From positions 1 through 7,633 of the forward strand of contig CAMLXE010000078.1 in the NCBI GenBank assembly GCA_946490455.1: DNA of 7,633 nt. Direction: 5' to 3'. The number at the start of each line of letters is the position of its first letter. The stretch's first letter is position 1. This stretch comes from an uncultured Desulfovibrio sp. Its GTDB lineage: Bacteria; Desulfobacterota; Desulfovibrionia; Desulfovibrionales; Desulfovibrionaceae. The notes under the pieces were generated by a model. That model was not told where the DNA came from, did not search any database, and saw only the letters and a list, made by a program, of their open reading frames with translations. The position numbers were made by a program, and so were the translations under genes. Positions 7,533 through 7,633 of this stretch are shown here, in pieces.

Positions 7533-7613
7533 ATCCGGACAGATAAGGAAAGGGTTGCGCGTATACGCGCAACTTCCGTGCCGTCACTCCCTCCACTTCC
7601 GCACTCCTTGTGC
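7530..7613. other. oriT: Candidate origin of transfer (oriT), IncP-like
   Basis: In the traJ-sense direction RP4 oriT reads, from memory, CCGGGCAGGATAGG, then a GC-rich inverted repeat, TTCC, TCACTGTCCC and CGCAC-GTGC. Here the + strand has CCGGACAGATAAGG (7535-7548), a perfect palindrome (7554-7573), TTCC (7574-7577), TCACTCCC (7584-7591) and GCAC/GTGC (7601-7613), in the same order and similar spacing. On the - strand the presumed nick would fall in CTTATCTG^TCCGG, between the complements of 7540 and 7539. The core lacks one C compared with the usual YATCCTG. The leading DNA would run toward the recombinase and bring the tra genes in last, as in RP4. Part of this segment may instead serve as a resolvase half-site. 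Confidence 0.6.
7554..7573. repeat. Perfect 20-bp palindrome, candidate TraJ binding site
   Basis: GTTGCGCGTATACGCGCAAC is identical to its own reverse complement. GGAA (7548-7551) and TTCC (7574-7577) extend the symmetry past a two-base bulge. It lies 11 bases from the putative nic motif. In RP4 the TraJ-bound inverted repeat lies at a comparable place. There is no T tract, so it is not a terminator. Confidence 0.75.
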
Positions 7614-7633
7614 AGCTGCGAACGCCCGGTGAA

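Larger units (their letters stand above)
7413..7542. other. Candidate res (resolution) site of the serine recombinase
   Basis: The region directly upstream of the recombinase is about 130 bp and AT-rich in the middle, the size and place expected of a Tn3-type res site. The outer ends are inverted copies of CTGTCCG (7414-7420) and CGGACAG (7536-7542). The first continues into GATTAAG after four bases. The second, on the - strand, reads TGTCCGGATAAG, close to the gamma-delta resolvase half-site TGTCYGATAA. At 7514-7541 there is a unit of exactly 28 bp with TGTCC at one end and GGACA at the other, the size of subsite I. Subsites II and III are not clear by eye, so the call is tentative. Confidence 0.42.

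Noticed and set aside
7399..7632. A 77-residue + strand frame over the right-end noncoding region
   Set aside because: It crosses the recombinase promoter, the palindromes and the oriT-like segment, and has unlikely composition and no family match.
1..7633. CRISPR array, tRNA, rRNA or insertion-sequence ends
   Set aside because: I saw no regularly spaced direct repeats, no cloverleaf or rRNA signature, no transposase, and no terminal inverted repeats with target duplications.

Overview
The window looks like the conjugative DNA-processing (Tra1/relaxosome) region of an IncP (RP4/RK2)-like plasmid from a Gram-negative bacterium. Five genes on the + strand follow the RP4 order: traJ (5' end missing), traI relaxase (MOBP), traG coupling protein (VirD4 class), traF (S26-type pilin peptidase) and traC (ArdC-like plus primase). 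A small, very acidic orphan gene follows. The genes overlap or sit a few bases apart, with a Shine-Dalgarno site in front of most of them, so they read as one operon. It ends at a GC-rich hairpin with a T tract near 6,790-6,820. The host cannot be fixed from sequence alone. A proteobacterium is safe; a desulfovibrio-like gut or sediment host is only a guess.

Convergent to the operon, on the - strand, is a complete serine recombinase of the Tn3-resolvase type (6,824-7,399). Its upstream region (7,400-7,633) carries no gene but is dense in structure. It holds a good -35/-10 and ribosome-binding site for the recombinase, TGTCCG half-sites like those of resolvase res sites, a 28-bp imperfect palindrome with TGTCC/GGACA ends, a perfect 20-bp palindrome, and a segment resembling the nic region of RP4 oriT.

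The most interesting reading is that the two ends belong together. The oriT-like segment at the right edge has the orientation RP4 oriT has relative to traJ. The left edge opens inside traJ, about 17 codons from its expected start. Joining the last base to the first keeps the traJ frame open. The window may therefore be a circularly permuted circle of about 7.6 kb, or a part of a larger plasmid cut near oriT. If it is a complete circle, it has an origin of transfer, relaxase, coupling protein, pilin peptidase, primase and resolvase, but no recognisable replication initiator and no Trb/VirB mating-pair genes.

In the expected scheme, TraJ and TraI nick oriT and TraG brings the relaxase-DNA complex to a type IV secretion channel. 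TraF matures the pilin of such a channel. TraC travels with the DNA, protecting it and priming the complementary strand. The recombinase resolves multimers.
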